Notes under the pieces: generated by a model
The model's input: the letters and a program-made list of their open reading frames with translations, nothing else
What the model was told of the DNA's origin: nothing
Database searches by the model: none
Made by a program: the position numbers and the translations under genes
In this document: positions 55,564 through 64,000 of the stretch, in pieces
How positions within the stretch are numbered: the stretch's first letter is position 1
Layout of the letters: each line of letters opens with the position of its first letter
Assembly: GCF_002441855.2 (NCBI RefSeq)
Contig: NZ_CP029487.1
Location: 3,770,349-3,834,348, forward strand
Source of the DNA: Eubacterium maltosivorans
GTDB taxonomy: Bacteria; Bacillota; Clostridia; Eubacteriales; Eubacteriaceae
Direction: 5' to 3'
Length of the DNA: 64,000 nt

Positions 55564-58185
55564 ATGGATTCTTCTTTAATTACCAAATTGAGAAGAAAAC
55601 TGAATCTGGAGCAGATGGCATCCCTCTGTTCCGGCGAAAATAACTGGGAGACCAAGTCCTACGACGAGCTTGGAATTCCCAAGGTAGTGATGTCAGACGG
55701 CCCTCACGGCCTGCGGGTTGAGGCGAAAAAAGAGGAAGGGAAAATCGGCGTGGGCGGCAGCCTTCCCGCGACCTGTTTTCCTCCGGCAACTCTTGCGGCC
55801 TGCAGTTTTGACGAAAGGCTGGTCCGGGAGATGGCCGCCGCCATCGCCAGAGAAGCCCACGCGGCCGGTGTGGATCTGATTCTGGGGCCAGGGCTGAATA
55901 TCAAGCGTTCGCCTTTGTGCGGCCGGAATTTTGAATATTATTCCGAGGACCCGTACCTGTCCGGCCATCTGGCGAAGGCCTTTGTCGAGGGCGCCCAGGG
56001 GGAACACACCGGAGCGACCTTAAAGCATTTCCTGGGGAATAATCAGGAAACACACCGAATGACAGTCAATGCGCTCATTGATGAACGCGCCTTACGCGAA
56101 ATCTATTTAAAGGGCTTTGAAATCGCGGTAAAGGAGGCTGGGCCAATGGCGGTTATGTGCTCCTACAACAGTATAAACGGTGAGTTTTTATCTCAGAATA
56201 AGCGATTCCTGACAGAAATTTTGAGAAATGAGTGGGGCTTCGACGGTGTTGTGATGACCGACTGGGGCGCTGTTTATGACCGCGTAAAGGGTGTGAAGGC
56301 CGGACTTGACCTGGAGATGCCGGGAAGCGGCGGCGTCAATGACCGCAAAATATTTGACGCCATCAGAGAAGGAAAGCTTAAAAAGACAAAGCTCAATGAG
56401 ATGGCGGAGCGGCTCATCGCATTTGCCCTTGAGGCAGAGGAGAACCGCCAGGCAGCGGGGACGCCAGAGCCGGTTGATATTAACAAGCAGCACCTGCTGG
56501 CGCGGCGCATTGCGGCTGAGAGCATGGTTCTGCTCAAAAATAAAGACAGTCTGCTGCCCCTTGACAAAGAAAAACTGGAGAGCATTGCCGTGATCGGAAA
56601 AATGGCATTTGATCCCAGGTATCAGGGCTCAGGGAGCTCGAAGATTAATCCTTACCGGATCGAGGCCCCTTATGAAGCCATTGCAGATGAAACTGGGGAC
56701 AAGGTAAGGCTGCTGACAGCTCAGGGCTATTCGGACAGCTCTGAGGAAAAGCACAGAAGGATTGTGGCAGAGGCGGCGGAGACAGCTGGAAAAGCCGATG
56801 TGGCAGTAGTGTTCGCCGGATTACCGGATAAACTGGAGTCCGAGGGTTATGACCGCACCTCTCTTAAGCTGCCTGAAAACCAGCTTGAAATGATCCAGCG
56901 TGTGTGTGAAGAACAGCCCGATACCATTGTCGTATTATTTAATGGCGGCGTGGTTGATCTGGCATTTGAAGACCAGCCGAAAGCTGTCCTGGAAGCCTGG
57001 CTTGGCGGCCAGGCCGTAGGTGCTGCGGTTTCGGATATTTTGTTTGGCTGTGTCAACCCATCTGGGCGGCTGGCGGAGACGATTCCCATGCGTCTGGAGG
57101 ATACGCCTGCTTATATCAATTTTCCTGGAACAGAGGATAGTGTCAATTATGGTGAGAGTATTTTTGTAGGATACCGCTATTATGACTATGTGAATCGGCC
57201 AGTGCGTTATCCCTTTGGTTTTGGCCTCAGCTATACCACCTTTGAATACAGCAATATAAAGGTTTCAGCGGCCGATGACGGCACCGTGATGGCCAGCTGC
57301 TGTGTCAAAAATACTGGAAAACGCGCGGGAAAAGAAGTGGTTCAGCTGTATACTGGAAAGCCGGACGGAAAGGTCCAGCGGCCAATCCGGGAGCTGAGAG
57401 GCTTTACAAAAATTGATCTGGAACCCGGAGAGGAAAAGGTGGTTGCTTTTGAACTCTCTAAAGATGACTTCACTTATTTTAATCCGACTGTTGGCGCCTG
57501 GACCCAGGAGGAAGGACCACACCGGGTTTCCATTGGCGCGTCGAGCCGTGATATTCGTCTTGAAGCCGAGGTTGCGCTGCCTGCCCCGCCGCTTCCAAAG
57601 CTTACGCGATACTCCTATATGGATGATTTCATGGCAAATCCGAGGGGGCGTCAGGTGATCGAGGTGATCATGTCCCAGTTCCAGAGCGTAACAGGGCAGA
57701 CCATTGACACCGAGGATGCTTTTTTCATGACAATGCTGCACGGCACCCCGGTTTCAAAAATTGTGACCTTTACCAACGGGCTGCTGAGCGATAAAAGTGT
57801 GGATCGGATTCTGGAATTTGTCAACGGTGAGGATGACAGCGAAAACTTTGACATCCGCTGCCTTTTTGAGGATAAGGAAGAAAAGAAGAACTGGTTCCAA
57901 TCCATGTTGGAGGGCGTTTTTGGTAAAAAAGAGGACAATGCTTTTTATACCGTCGACTGTCCGGTCCGCGACCTGATGGCGAATCCTGAAACAAGAGCTG
58001 TGCTGGCGAAATACTGCCCGGACGAGTACATGAACGGCGAAATTATGGATATGATCATCAGCATGGGGGTCACCATGCGCAAGGTACAGAAGCTGATCCC
58101 GGATGAGTACTATCCCTACAGCCTGCTCACCACCATTGATGAAGAGTTGAGGCAGATCGAAAAAGATAAAAAAGAAGAAATATAA
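55564..58185 (+). CDS. family 3 glycoside hydrolase (beta-glucosidase type)
   Basis: An 873-residue enzyme. The N-terminal TIM barrel carries the nucleophile aspartate 233 in VVMTDWGAVYDRVKG; the second domain follows near residue 300, then a fibronectin-III-like domain. Residues about 690-873 are an extra C-terminal region in which DDFMANPRGRQVIEVIM and RDLMANPETRAVLAKYC look like two weak repeats. No signal peptide is seen, so it is probably cytoplasmic. The start is ATG 55564; TTG 55558 lies too close to AAAAGAGG. The region is ended by the merR promoter. Confidence 0.92.
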   Translation: MDSSLITKLRRKLNLEQMASLCSGENNWETKSYDELGIPKVVMSDGPHGLRVEAKKEEGKIGVGGSLPATCFPPATLAACSFDERLVREMAAAIAREAHAAGVDLILGPGLNIKRSPLCGRNFEYYSEDPYLSGHLAKAFVEGAQGEHTGATLKHFLGNNQETHRMTVNALIDERALREIYLKGFEIAVKEAGPMAVMCSYNSINGEFLSQNKRFLTEILRNEWGFDGVVMTDWGAVYDRVKGVKAGLDLEMPGSGGVNDRKIFDAIREGKLKKTKLNEMAERLIAFALEAEENRQAAGTPEPVDINKQHLLARRIAAESMVLLKNKDSLLPLDKEKLESIAVIGKMAFDPRYQGSGSSKINPYRIEAPYEAIADETGDKVRLLTAQGYSDSSEEKHRRIVAEAAETAGKADVAVVFAGLPDKLESEGYDRTSLKLPENQLEMIQRVCEEQPDTIVVLFNGGVVDLAFEDQPKAVLEAWLGGQAVGAAVSDILFGCVNPSGRLAETIPMRLEDTPAYINFPGTEDSVNYGESIFVGYRYYDYVNRPVRYPFGFGLSYTTFEYSNIKVSAADDGTVMASCCVKNTGKRAGKEVVQLYTGKPDGKVQRPIRELRGFTKIDLEPGEEKVVAFELSKDDFTYFNPTVGAWTQEEGPHRVSIGASSRDIRLEAEVALPAPPLPKLTRYSYMDDFMANPRGRQVIEVIMSQFQSVTGQTIDTEDAFFMTMLHGTPVSKIVTFTNGLLSDKSVDRILEFVNGEDDSENFDIRCLFEDKEEKKNWFQSMLEGVFGKKEDNAFYTVDCPVRDLMANPETRAVLAKYCPDEYMNGEIMDMIISMGVTMRKVQKLIPDEYYPYSLLTTIDEELRQIEKDKKEEI

Positions 58186-58192
58186 ATTTTGC

Positions 58193-58223
58193 TTGACTTG
58201 AAGTGGACTCCAGGTGTTATGCT
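58193..58223 (+). promoter_or_regulatory. MerR-type promoter of merR-like gene
   Basis: TTGACT (58193-58198) and TATGCT (58218-58223) are separated by 19 bases, the long spacer used by MerR-family activators. The spacer has the perfect palindromic core TGGACTCCA. Autoregulation is likely. Confidence 0.75.
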
Positions 58224-58268
58224 GTACAAAAAGAAGCAAAAGGGATTTTAGTTTGGAGGGAGAAAGGC

Positions 58269-58655
58269 ATGACCATTTCGGAAGTGGCAAAAAAATACAA
58301 TCTTTCTGCGGATACAATCCGCTATTATGAACGGATCGGGCTGATCCCCAGAGTAAACCGGAACGCCAGCGGGATTCGTGATTTTACAGAAAATGACTGC
58401 GGCTGGGTGGAGTTTATCAAATGTATGCGCGGGGCAGGGCTGCCCATTGAGGCTCTGATCGACTATGTCGCCCTTTTTCAGCAGGGGGACATAACCGTCC
58501 AGGCCCGCAAATCCATTTTGGTTGAACAGCGGGACGTGCTGGTAGAGCGCATGAAAGAAATGCAGAGTACGCTGGAGCGTCTGAACCAGAAGATTGAGCA
58601 TTATGAGGAGGGGCTCCATGTCGCAGAGAAGCGCCTTCAAAAAAGAGAAGCCTAG
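58269..58655 (+). CDS. MerR family transcriptional regulator
   Basis: A 128-residue regulator with the MerR N-terminal motif TISEVAKKYNLSADTIRYYE RIG region (residues 2-24), the wing GIRDFTENDCGWVEFIKCM and a C-terminal coiled coil. It lacks the cysteines of metal sensors and resembles the AdhR/YyaN-like subgroup. The start is ATG 58269 after GGAGGGAGAAAGGC. The promoter just upstream has a 19-base spacer, and no other gene is in the unit, so it probably controls its own synthesis and targets elsewhere. Confidence 0.9.
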   Translation: MTISEVAKKYNLSADTIRYYERIGLIPRVNRNASGIRDFTENDCGWVEFIKCMRGAGLPIEALIDYVALFQQGDITVQARKSILVEQRDVLVERMKEMQSTLERLNQKIEHYEEGLHVAEKRLQKREA

Positions 58656-58671
58656 TGCAGAGTAAGTTAAG

Positions 58672-58707
58672 ACAGGCGTGTGCCAAAGGGCATGCGCCTG
58701 TTTTTGC
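58672..58707 (+). terminator. terminator of merR-like gene
   Basis: ACAGGCGTGTGCC pairs with GGCATGCGCCTGT around a short loop, followed by five T. Confidence 0.92.
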
Positions 58708-58785
58708 AGTTTAGGCTTTTTTTGTTTTATTTTCAGATCATTTGGGCTATAATAAAAGGTAAAAGAAAGATAAAGAAGGTTAACC

Positions 58786-59478
58786 ATGAAAGTTTTGACA
58801 GTTGATACTGCCACGATCGTCGCCACCGCGGCGGTGGTGGACGAAAATAAATTGATTTGCGAGACCATCGTCAATTTTCAGAAAAAGCATTCTGAAAAGC
58901 TGATGCCTGCCATCGACCATATGCTGAAGGACGCCGGCCTGACCATTCAGGATATGGACGCCTTTGGCATTGTTAACGGTCCAGGCTCCTTTACGGGACT
59001 GCGCATTGGCATGGCGACCGTCAAGGGCTTCGCCCAGGCGCTCGATAAGCCGGTGATCCCTGTTTCTACCCTGGAAGCACTGGCTTATAACCTGTCCTAT
59101 GCAGACGGCGTAGTCTGCCCGATTCTTGATGCCCAACGTTCACAGGTCTATACGGGCCTGTTTCGCTTTAACGAGGAGGAAGGTCTGGTAGCCGAGCTTG
59201 AGGATTCCGTCATGGATATCGAAGCTCTTATCGGAATTTTGCAGAATTATGCCGATGGCCCGATTTATCTGCTGGGAGACGGCGTTCCGCGTTTTTATGA
59301 AACGATGGCAGAGGCCCTGCCGGGGATCATTAAGGTGAAGCAGCATTTATCCATGAACCGCGCTTCATCGGCGGGTACGCTGGCGGTTGAGCGCGCGCTC
59401 AAAAAGCAGTGGCAGGATTATAAAAGCGTCGAGCCGGTTTATATTCGTCCTTCCTATGCCGAAGAGCAGAAAAAGTAG
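58786..59478 (+). CDS. tsaB: tRNA threonylcarbamoyladenosine biosynthesis protein TsaB
   Basis: TsaB (230 residues) is the scaffold partner of TsaD in t6A tRNA modification. It belongs to the ASKHA fold; KVLTVDTATIVATAAVVDEN and NGPGSFTGLRIGMATVKGFA are the diagnostic parts. It begins the cluster tsaB-rimI-DUF1461-tsaD, a common arrangement in Firmicutes, and ends directly before the rimI start. Confidence 0.94.
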   Translation: MKVLTVDTATIVATAAVVDENKLICETIVNFQKKHSEKLMPAIDHMLKDAGLTIQDMDAFGIVNGPGSFTGLRIGMATVKGFAQALDKPVIPVSTLEALAYNLSYADGVVCPILDAQRSQVYTGLFRFNEEEGLVAELEDSVMDIEALIGILQNYADGPIYLLGDGVPRFYETMAEALPGIIKVKQHLSMNRASSAGTLAVERALKKQWQDYKSVEPVYIRPSYAEEQKK

Positions 59479-59922
59479 ATGACAGCGAAAATACGTGAGA
59501 TGCAGGAGCAGGACGCTCCCCGCTTATATGAAATTGGACAGGCATGCGGCTTGGGTTCATGGTCGCTCGAGTCCTACATCAATGAATACAACAATCCCAT
59601 TGCCAGATATCTGGTAGTGGAGGCTGAGGGCCTGGCAGTTGGTTTTGCGGGTATCTGGTGTGTGGTGGATGAGGCGCAGGTTATGAATGTTGGAATTTTA
59701 GGGAGATACCGGCAAAAGGGCCTAGGTACCCTGCTTATGGAGGCTTTGATCAATACCGCCAGAGCCCAGGGGTGCAGCTCTATGACTCTGGAGGTCAAGG
59801 AAACCAACACGGCCGCGATTTGCCTTTATAAAAAAATGGGTTTCTCGGCCACCAGTATTCGTGAGAACTATTACCCAGACCACGTGAACGGCCTTATGAT
59901 GAGGAGGGGTGATCTTGGATAA
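59479..59922 (+). CDS. rimI: ribosomal-protein-alanine N-acetyltransferase-like GNAT
   Basis: A 147-residue GNAT acetyltransferase. Acetyl-CoA binding motif A is VGILGRYRQKGLGTLLMEAL, and SSMTLEVKETNTAAICLYKK MGF region follows. Position between tsaB and tsaD fits RimI, which acetylates the N-terminus of ribosomal protein S18 in E. coli; the substrate here is not proven. The ATG directly follows the tsaB stop. Confidence 0.9.
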   Translation: MTAKIREMQEQDAPRLYEIGQACGLGSWSLESYINEYNNPIARYLVVEAEGLAVGFAGIWCVVDEAQVMNVGILGRYRQKGLGTLLMEALINTARAQGCSSMTLEVKETNTAAICLYKKMGFSATSIRENYYPDHVNGLMMRRGDLG

Positions 59923-60622
59923 AAAATCTTTAGCAACAGCGATCATTGTGGGGATTGTTTTCCCTGTTTTTGTGCTTATAACTTCGATGGAGTTTGCGGT
60001 GTTTAACCGCGGCTTTTTTCTGGATCAGCTAGATAAAAATAACGTATCTCAGACAACAGGCATTGCGCCCAAAGAGCTGCCGGCTGTGACAGACCAGATC
60101 TTTGCTTTCCTGAAGGGGGAGCGGGAGGATTTTAATATTTATGCCGAGAAGGAAAATGATCTGTACGTGCCGCTTTTTAATCAGGAGGAGCTGATCCACA
60201 TGGAGGATGTGCGCGGCCTTTTAAAGGCGGCAGTCATTGTTCAGACCGTGTGCGGCGTTCTGCTTCTGGCAGGGCTTATTCTGCTTTTTTTCTGGGATCG
60301 GACGGCGATTGCGAAAGCTGTTTTTGGTGGCGCTGTTTTCGGACTGATACTGCTTCTGGCATCCGGCCTTGCAGCTGTCTTTGACTTCACATCTGTTTTT
60401 CAGGCGGCGCACCGGCTGGTTTTCACCAATGATTACTGGTATCTGGACCCGAGTGAGAGTGTTTTGATCAACATTGTGCCTGAGCCATATTTTATTGCTC
60501 TTGGCCTGAGAATCGTCACGATTGCAGCAGTGGTCTGCCTGATCTGCGCAGTGGGCGGCGGTTTTTTGAGCCGGCGTCTTGCCAGACGAAAGTTTATGAA
60601 AAATTCAAAAAGAAAATTTTAG
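59915..60622 (+). CDS. DUF1461 integral membrane protein (TIGR01906-like)
   Basis: A 235-residue protein with four predicted membrane segments: ATAIIVGIVFPVFVLITSME at the start, two around residues 110-160 and one near residue 205. The extracytoplasmic loop after the first segment is about 85 residues. This is the DUF1461 layout; the family's role is unknown. The start is TTG 59915, seven bases after GGAGG; it overlaps the end of rimI by eight bases. tsaD follows. Confidence 0.85.
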   Translation: MDKKSLATAIIVGIVFPVFVLITSMEFAVFNRGFFLDQLDKNNVSQTTGIAPKELPAVTDQIFAFLKGEREDFNIYAEKENDLYVPLFNQEELIHMEDVRGLLKAAVIVQTVCGVLLLAGLILLFFWDRTAIAKAVFGGAVFGLILLLASGLAAVFDFTSVFQAAHRLVFTNDYWYLDPSESVLINIVPEPYFIALGLRIVTIAAVVCLICAVGGGFLSRRLARRKFMKNSKRKF

Positions 60623-60634
60623 AAAGTGAGTTCT

Positions 60635-61645
60635 ATGAAGATATTAAGTATTGAGACATCCTGTGATGAAACCTCGGTCGCAGTGGTTGAGGACGGAAGA
60701 AAAGTTCTGACCAACCGGATTTACTCACAGATCGATATTCATAAAAAATATGGTGGTGTGGTACCTGAGATCGCATCCAGAAATCATGTGATGAAGCTGC
60801 CCTATATTATTGAGGAGGCCCTTGAGGAAAGTGGGCTCGGGTTTTCAGACCTCGACGCTATTGCGGTGACAAACGGCCCGGGGCTGGTAGGCGCGCTTTT
60901 GATCGGCGTTTCCGAGGCTAAGGCTCTAGCTTACAGTCTGGGGCTGCCTTTAATCGGCGTCAATCACATTGAAGGGCATATCGCTGCGAATTTTCTCCAG
61001 TATCCGGACCTGGAACCGCCATTTTTAACCTTGGTGGTATCCGGCGGCCACAGCCATCTGGTGATGGTGCGTGATTACCAGACTTTTGAGATCATCGGGA
61101 AAACAAGAGATGACGCGGCCGGAGAAGCCTACGATAAGATTTCAAGGGTCTTAGGCCTGGGATACCCCGGAGGTCCTGCCATCGACAGATCGGCCAGGAA
61201 GGGAAATCCTCATGCGGTTGAGTTTCCAAGAGTATTTTTGGAAAAGGAGAGCTATGATTTCAGCTTTAGTGGCTTAAAATCCGCAGTGTTGAATTATCTT
61301 AACGGCAAAAAGATGAAGGAAGAAGCCATTGTCGTGGAAGACGTGGCAGCTTCTTTTCAGCTGGCAGTCATTGAGGTGCTGGTTGAAAAGACCATTCACT
61401 GCGCCCTTGCCCAAAAGGCAGATAAAATCTGTATGGCCGGCGGCGTTTCAGCCAACAGCCTGCTGCGGGGAATGATGCAGGAAAAGGCAGAGGAAAACGG
61501 CCTTGAGCTTTATTATCCAGCACCCATATTGTGTACAGACAATGCGGCGATGATCGGCTCCATGGCTTATTACAACTATATTAATGATGTGAAAAGCGAC
61601 TTGTATTTAAACGCTGTGCCGGGGCTGAAGATCGGCAGCAGATAA
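60635..61645 (+). CDS. tsaD: tRNA N6-adenosine threonylcarbamoyltransferase
   Basis: TsaD (336 residues) transfers threonylcarbamoyl to A37 of ANN-decoding tRNAs. The N-terminal [17 protein letters not shown], the metal-binding histidines in [11 protein letters not shown], and GGGHS-like [11 protein letters not shown] are conserved; the C-terminal [14 protein letters not shown] and [15 protein letters not shown] complete the ASKHA fold. The start is ATG 60635 after AGAAAGTGAG. Followed by the GGTATACG hairpin, which acts as terminator. Confidence 0.96.
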   Translation: MKILSIETSCDETSVAVVEDGRKVLTNRIYSQIDIHKKYGGVVPEIASRNHVMKLPYIIEEALEESGLGFSDLDAIAVTNGPGLVGALLIGVSEAKALAYSLGLPLIGVNHIEGHIAANFLQYPDLEPPFLTLVVSGGHSHLVMVRDYQTFEIIGKTRDDAAGEAYDKISRVLGLGYPGGPAIDRSARKGNPHAVEFPRVFLEKESYDFSFSGLKSAVLNYLNGKKMKEEAIVVEDVAASFQLAVIEVLVEKTIHCALAQKADKICMAGGVSANSLLRGMMQEKAEENGLELYYPAPILCTDNAAMIGSMAYYNYINDVKSDLYLNAVPGLKIGSR

Positions 61646-61685
61646 ACACTATGTAGATCTTTGTATGGGTTTTATCAAAAAAACT

Positions 61686-61730
61686 ACAATATATAGCGGT
61701 ATACGTCAAAACAGCGTATACCGGTTTTTA
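61686..61730. repeat. GGTATACG hairpin repeat, copy 2, after tsaD
   Basis: CGGTATACG (61697-61705) and CGTATACCG (61715-61723) form a nine-pair stem, followed by GTTTTTAATAT, so it probably ends tsaD. The 22 bases from 61686 are identical to those from 63048, showing that the repeat unit extends upstream of the stem. Confidence 0.88.
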
Positions 61731-61757
61731 ATATAACTGAAAAGAGGTGCGTTCGAT

Positions 61758-63017
61758 TTGAATCGAATCAGGCAATGGCTTCAGGGCGGTTCTCATAGTG
61801 AGCACAAAGGCGGCCTTGAAATATTAAAATACATTGGTCCGGGATTGCTGGTGACCGTGGGCTTTATCGACCCAGGCAACTGGGCTTCTAATGTAGCGGC
61901 CGGCGCGGAATATGGCTATTCGCTGTTGTGGATGGTAACGCTATCGACCATTATGCTCATTATTTTACAGCATAACGCTGCCCATCTGGGCATTGCGACC
62001 GGCTACTGTATGTCGGAGGCGGCCAGCCAGTATCTGCCTAAATGGCTCAGTGTGCCTGTTCTGTCGACCGCGGTTTTGGCCACCATTGCCACTGTCATGG
62101 CAGAGGTGCTGGGAGGTGCCATTGCGTTGGAAATGCTTTTTTCGATCCCCATAAAAATCGGCTCGATCCTGGTAACGGCTCTGGCGCTCTTTTTGCTTTT
62201 AAGCAATTCCTATAAAAAACTGGAACGCTGGATTATCGGTTTTGTGTCGCTGATCGGTGTTTCTTTCTTAATCGAAATACTTATGGTTCATGTCGACTGG
62301 GGCGCTGCCGCTGTTTCCTGGGTTAAGCCCTCAACGCCGCCGGGTTCCATGCTGGTCATCATGAGTGTGCTGGGCGCGGTGGTAATGCCGCATAACCTCT
62401 TTCTGCACTCTGAAATTATCCAGAGCCGTCAGTGGAATACGAAGGAAGAATCCGTTATTAAAAATCAGCTGAAGTTTGAGTTTACGGATACGCTGGTTTC
62501 CATGATTATCGGATGGGCGATCAACAGCGCCATGATCTTGATGGCCGCAGCCACCTTTTATAAAGCGGGATTCCAGGTCACAGAGCTCTCTCAGGCCGCG
62601 GACATGCTCAAGCCGCTGGTGGGCCCGGGTGCATCGCTCCTCTTTGCTTTCGCCCTTCTGCTGGCAGGAATCAGCTCGTCCGTCACCGCGGGAATGGCGG
62701 GGGGCACTATTGTTGCGGGGATGTTCAAGGAGCCTTACGATATTCATGACCGTCACAGCCAGCTTGGGATCATTGGCATCTTTCTGGCATCGCTGATTAT
62801 TATCTTCTTTGTAACCGACCCGTTTATGGGTCTGGTCTACAGCCAGATGCTTCTGTCCATCCAGCTGCCCATCACGATTTTCCTGCAGATTTACCTGACC
62901 ACCTCCAGGAAAATTATGGGGAAATTTGCCAATGGCAGGATTGACTTTACGATTCTGCTGGTCGTCGGACTGCTGGTAACAGCGCTTAACATCATGCTGC
63001 TGGTGAGCAGCTTTTAG
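61758..63017 (+). CDS. mntH: Nramp-family divalent metal transporter (MntH-type)
   Basis: A 419-residue transporter with eleven predicted membrane segments. The first metal-binding helix reads FIDPGNWASNVAAGAEYGYS (DPGN motif) and the other is VVMPHNLFLHSEI, as in Mn/Fe Nramp proteins. The start is TTG 61758 after AAAGAGGTGCGTTC. It is alone between two GGTATACG hairpins. No MntR box was recognised. Confidence 0.92.
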   Translation: MNRIRQWLQGGSHSEHKGGLEILKYIGPGLLVTVGFIDPGNWASNVAAGAEYGYSLLWMVTLSTIMLIILQHNAAHLGIATGYCMSEAASQYLPKWLSVPVLSTAVLATIATVMAEVLGGAIALEMLFSIPIKIGSILVTALALFLLLSNSYKKLERWIIGFVSLIGVSFLIEILMVHVDWGAAAVSWVKPSTPPGSMLVIMSVLGAVVMPHNLFLHSEIIQSRQWNTKEESVIKNQLKFEFTDTLVSMIIGWAINSAMILMAAATFYKAGFQVTELSQAADMLKPLVGPGASLLFAFALLLAGISSSVTAGMAGGTIVAGMFKEPYDIHDRHSQLGIIGIFLASLIIIFFVTDPFMGLVYSQMLLSIQLPITIFLQIYLTTSRKIMGKFANGRIDFTILLVVGLLVTALNIMLLVSSF

Positions 63018-63047
63018 TGGGATATGAACTTTTTAATATAATAAACC

Positions 63048-63091
63048 ACAATATATAGCGGTATACGTCGTTTCGACGTATACCGTTTTTT
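63048..63091 (+). terminator. GGTATACG hairpin repeat, copy 3, terminator of mntH
   Basis: A perfect 12-bp stem CGGTATACGTCG / CGACGTATACCG with loop TTT, followed by six T. The left flank from 63048 is shared with copy 2. Confidence 0.93.
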
Positions 63092-63180
63092 GAAATGAGA
63101 TTAAAATAAGTACGTAAAAACAGGATTTTATGGTATACTATTTTTGGTTGAAAACCATTAACTTTTGAGAGGTATTAATA

Positions 63181-64000
63181 TGAAGGATGCTATAAACATT
63201 AGCCTTGACGAGCTGTCACAGATAGAAGATTATTGCCTGTCCGCTGTTAATCGTTGTGGAGAGTTTGTCTGTTATTCGAAAGGCTGTGAATTAATTGAAG
63301 GTTATGACCATGGGGAGGTTCTTGGTAAAAAACCAAATGATTTGTACCATAAAGCGAAGACGCGAAAAGAGGAAAAGTCGAAATCGCTTATTATGGAAAC
63401 ACTGAGAACAGGAAAATCGCTTAAAAATGTAATCAATGTTTATGAGACGAATCATCATCAGAAAATAACGTCGGTTTGCAGCACCTATCCTTTATTTGAC
63501 CAAGAGCAAAAACTTCGTCTGGTGTTGTGTGTGTACAGGGAAATTTCTGATTATTTAAACATGGTTTCCGTCATAAACAAACAAAAGATTGAGCTGAAAA
63601 GCAGTGAAGATTTTGAATATCACAATGGTACAAAATATGTTTTTGAAAGTATTGTTGGAGAAAGCCCAAAAATAAAAAAGTGTATCGAACAGGCAAAAAT
63701 TGCGTCGAAAACACTGGAGCCTATTCTGATATATGGTGAAACCGGGACTGGAAAAGAGCTGTTTGCGCAGAGTATTCATAACGCCAGTGTGTATTACAAG
63801 AAAAATTTTGTAGCAGTAAACTGTGCCGCCATTCCGGAAAATTTACTGGAGTCCACTCTTTTTGGCACGCGTAAAGGCTCTTTTACAGGGGCTTTGGACA
63901 CAAAGGGCCTCTTGTATGAAGCGGAAGGCAGCACCTTGTTCTTAGATGAGCTCAACTCGATGGATATACGAATGCAGTCTAAACTTTTGCGTGTTCTGGA
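63181..64000 (+). CDS. sigma-54-dependent activator, PAS plus AAA+ domains (partial)
   Basis: The frame opens at ATG 63181 after GAGAGGTATTAAT and runs off the right edge, giving 273 residues. The N-terminal region (to about 135) looks like a PAS sensor, as in RocR-type activators. The AAA+ domain starts near residue 155 with [20 protein letters not shown]; Walker A is GETGTGKE, followed by [16 protein letters not shown], the sigma-54 contact loop GSFTGA (usual GAFTGA) and Walker [10 protein letters not shown]. Such proteins usually control amino acid or nitrogen catabolic genes nearby; the target lies outside the window. Confidence 0.9.

Overview
The window is a stretch of chromosome from an anaerobic Firmicute, most likely of the Eubacterium limosum / E. 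callanderi group (Eubacteriaceae acetogens). This rests on the character of the 16S rRNA gene, a molybdopterin formate dehydrogenase of the clostridial type, corrinoid-related genes (cobT, uroporphyrinogen-decarboxylase-family genes), and strong TTGACA-17-TATAAT promoters with GGAGG ribosome sites and frequent TTG starts. The species call is an inference from memory, not from a search. No phage, transposase or CRISPR array was seen.

Layout. 0-6 kb: end of ligA, then gatC-gatA-gatB, rph, rdgB and a YfcE-type phosphodiesterase, all on the plus strand. 5.9-6.5 kb: a five-gene tRNA operon (Gly, Arg, His, Gln, Lys). 6.5-11.1 kb: mostly minus-strand metabolic genes (Fe-S protein, nitroreductase, pyrE, an ornithine-cyclodeaminase-like protein). 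11.2-14 kb: metN-metI-metQ methionine importer. 14-18.1 kb: aroE, HD protein, cobT, ACT protein, TetR. 18.1-24.2 kb (minus): nudC, gadB-gadC acid-resistance genes, a dCache-HAMP-GGDEF diguanylate cyclase. 24.2-26.3 kb: corA behind an elaborate leader (promoter, attenuator-like hairpin, 28-codon upstream ORF), and ribU behind an FMN riboswitch. 26.3-32.9 kb: a complete rRNA operon 16S-Ala-Ala-Ile-23S-5S followed by Asn, Glu, Asp, Thr, Tyr, Lys, a decayed Thr and a duplicated Thr-Tyr pair.

33-37.7 kb: a cysteine-type formate dehydrogenase with mobA and fdhD, diverging from an 89-residue gene of unknown role. 37.7-38.1 kb: single tRNA-Leu and tRNA-Gly genes. 38-45.4 kb: lipase-like protein, topB, a CmpB-type membrane protein, a PfkB kinase, an orphan HicB-like protein, a DnaQ-type exonuclease with repeated helix-turn-helix-like segments, and TetR. 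45.4-49.6 kb: a cassette of two uroporphyrinogen-decarboxylase/MtaA-family paralogues, each followed by a 48-codon small protein gene, with a GPH-type transporter between them. 49.6-54.6 kb (minus): a BceAB-like ABC transporter co-oriented with a NarL-type two-component system. 54.7-64 kb: proC, a GH3 beta-glucosidase, an autoregulated MerR, the tsaB-rimI-DUF1461-tsaD cluster, mntH and a truncated sigma-54 activator.

The most unusual observations are (1) the paired UroD-family / 48-residue small-protein cassette at 45.4-49.6 kb; (2) the corA leader, whose upstream ORF opens with an acidic-proline MDADP sequence like the E. coli mgtL magnesium-sensing leader peptide; (3) two families of dispersed intergenic hairpins, GTATCG-N3-CGATAC (seven copies, 0-33 kb) and GGTATACG-N-CGTATACC (three copies, 43-63 kb), sitting mostly in terminator positions; (4) a 439-base-offset duplication in the tRNA cluster with a decayed tRNA between the copies.
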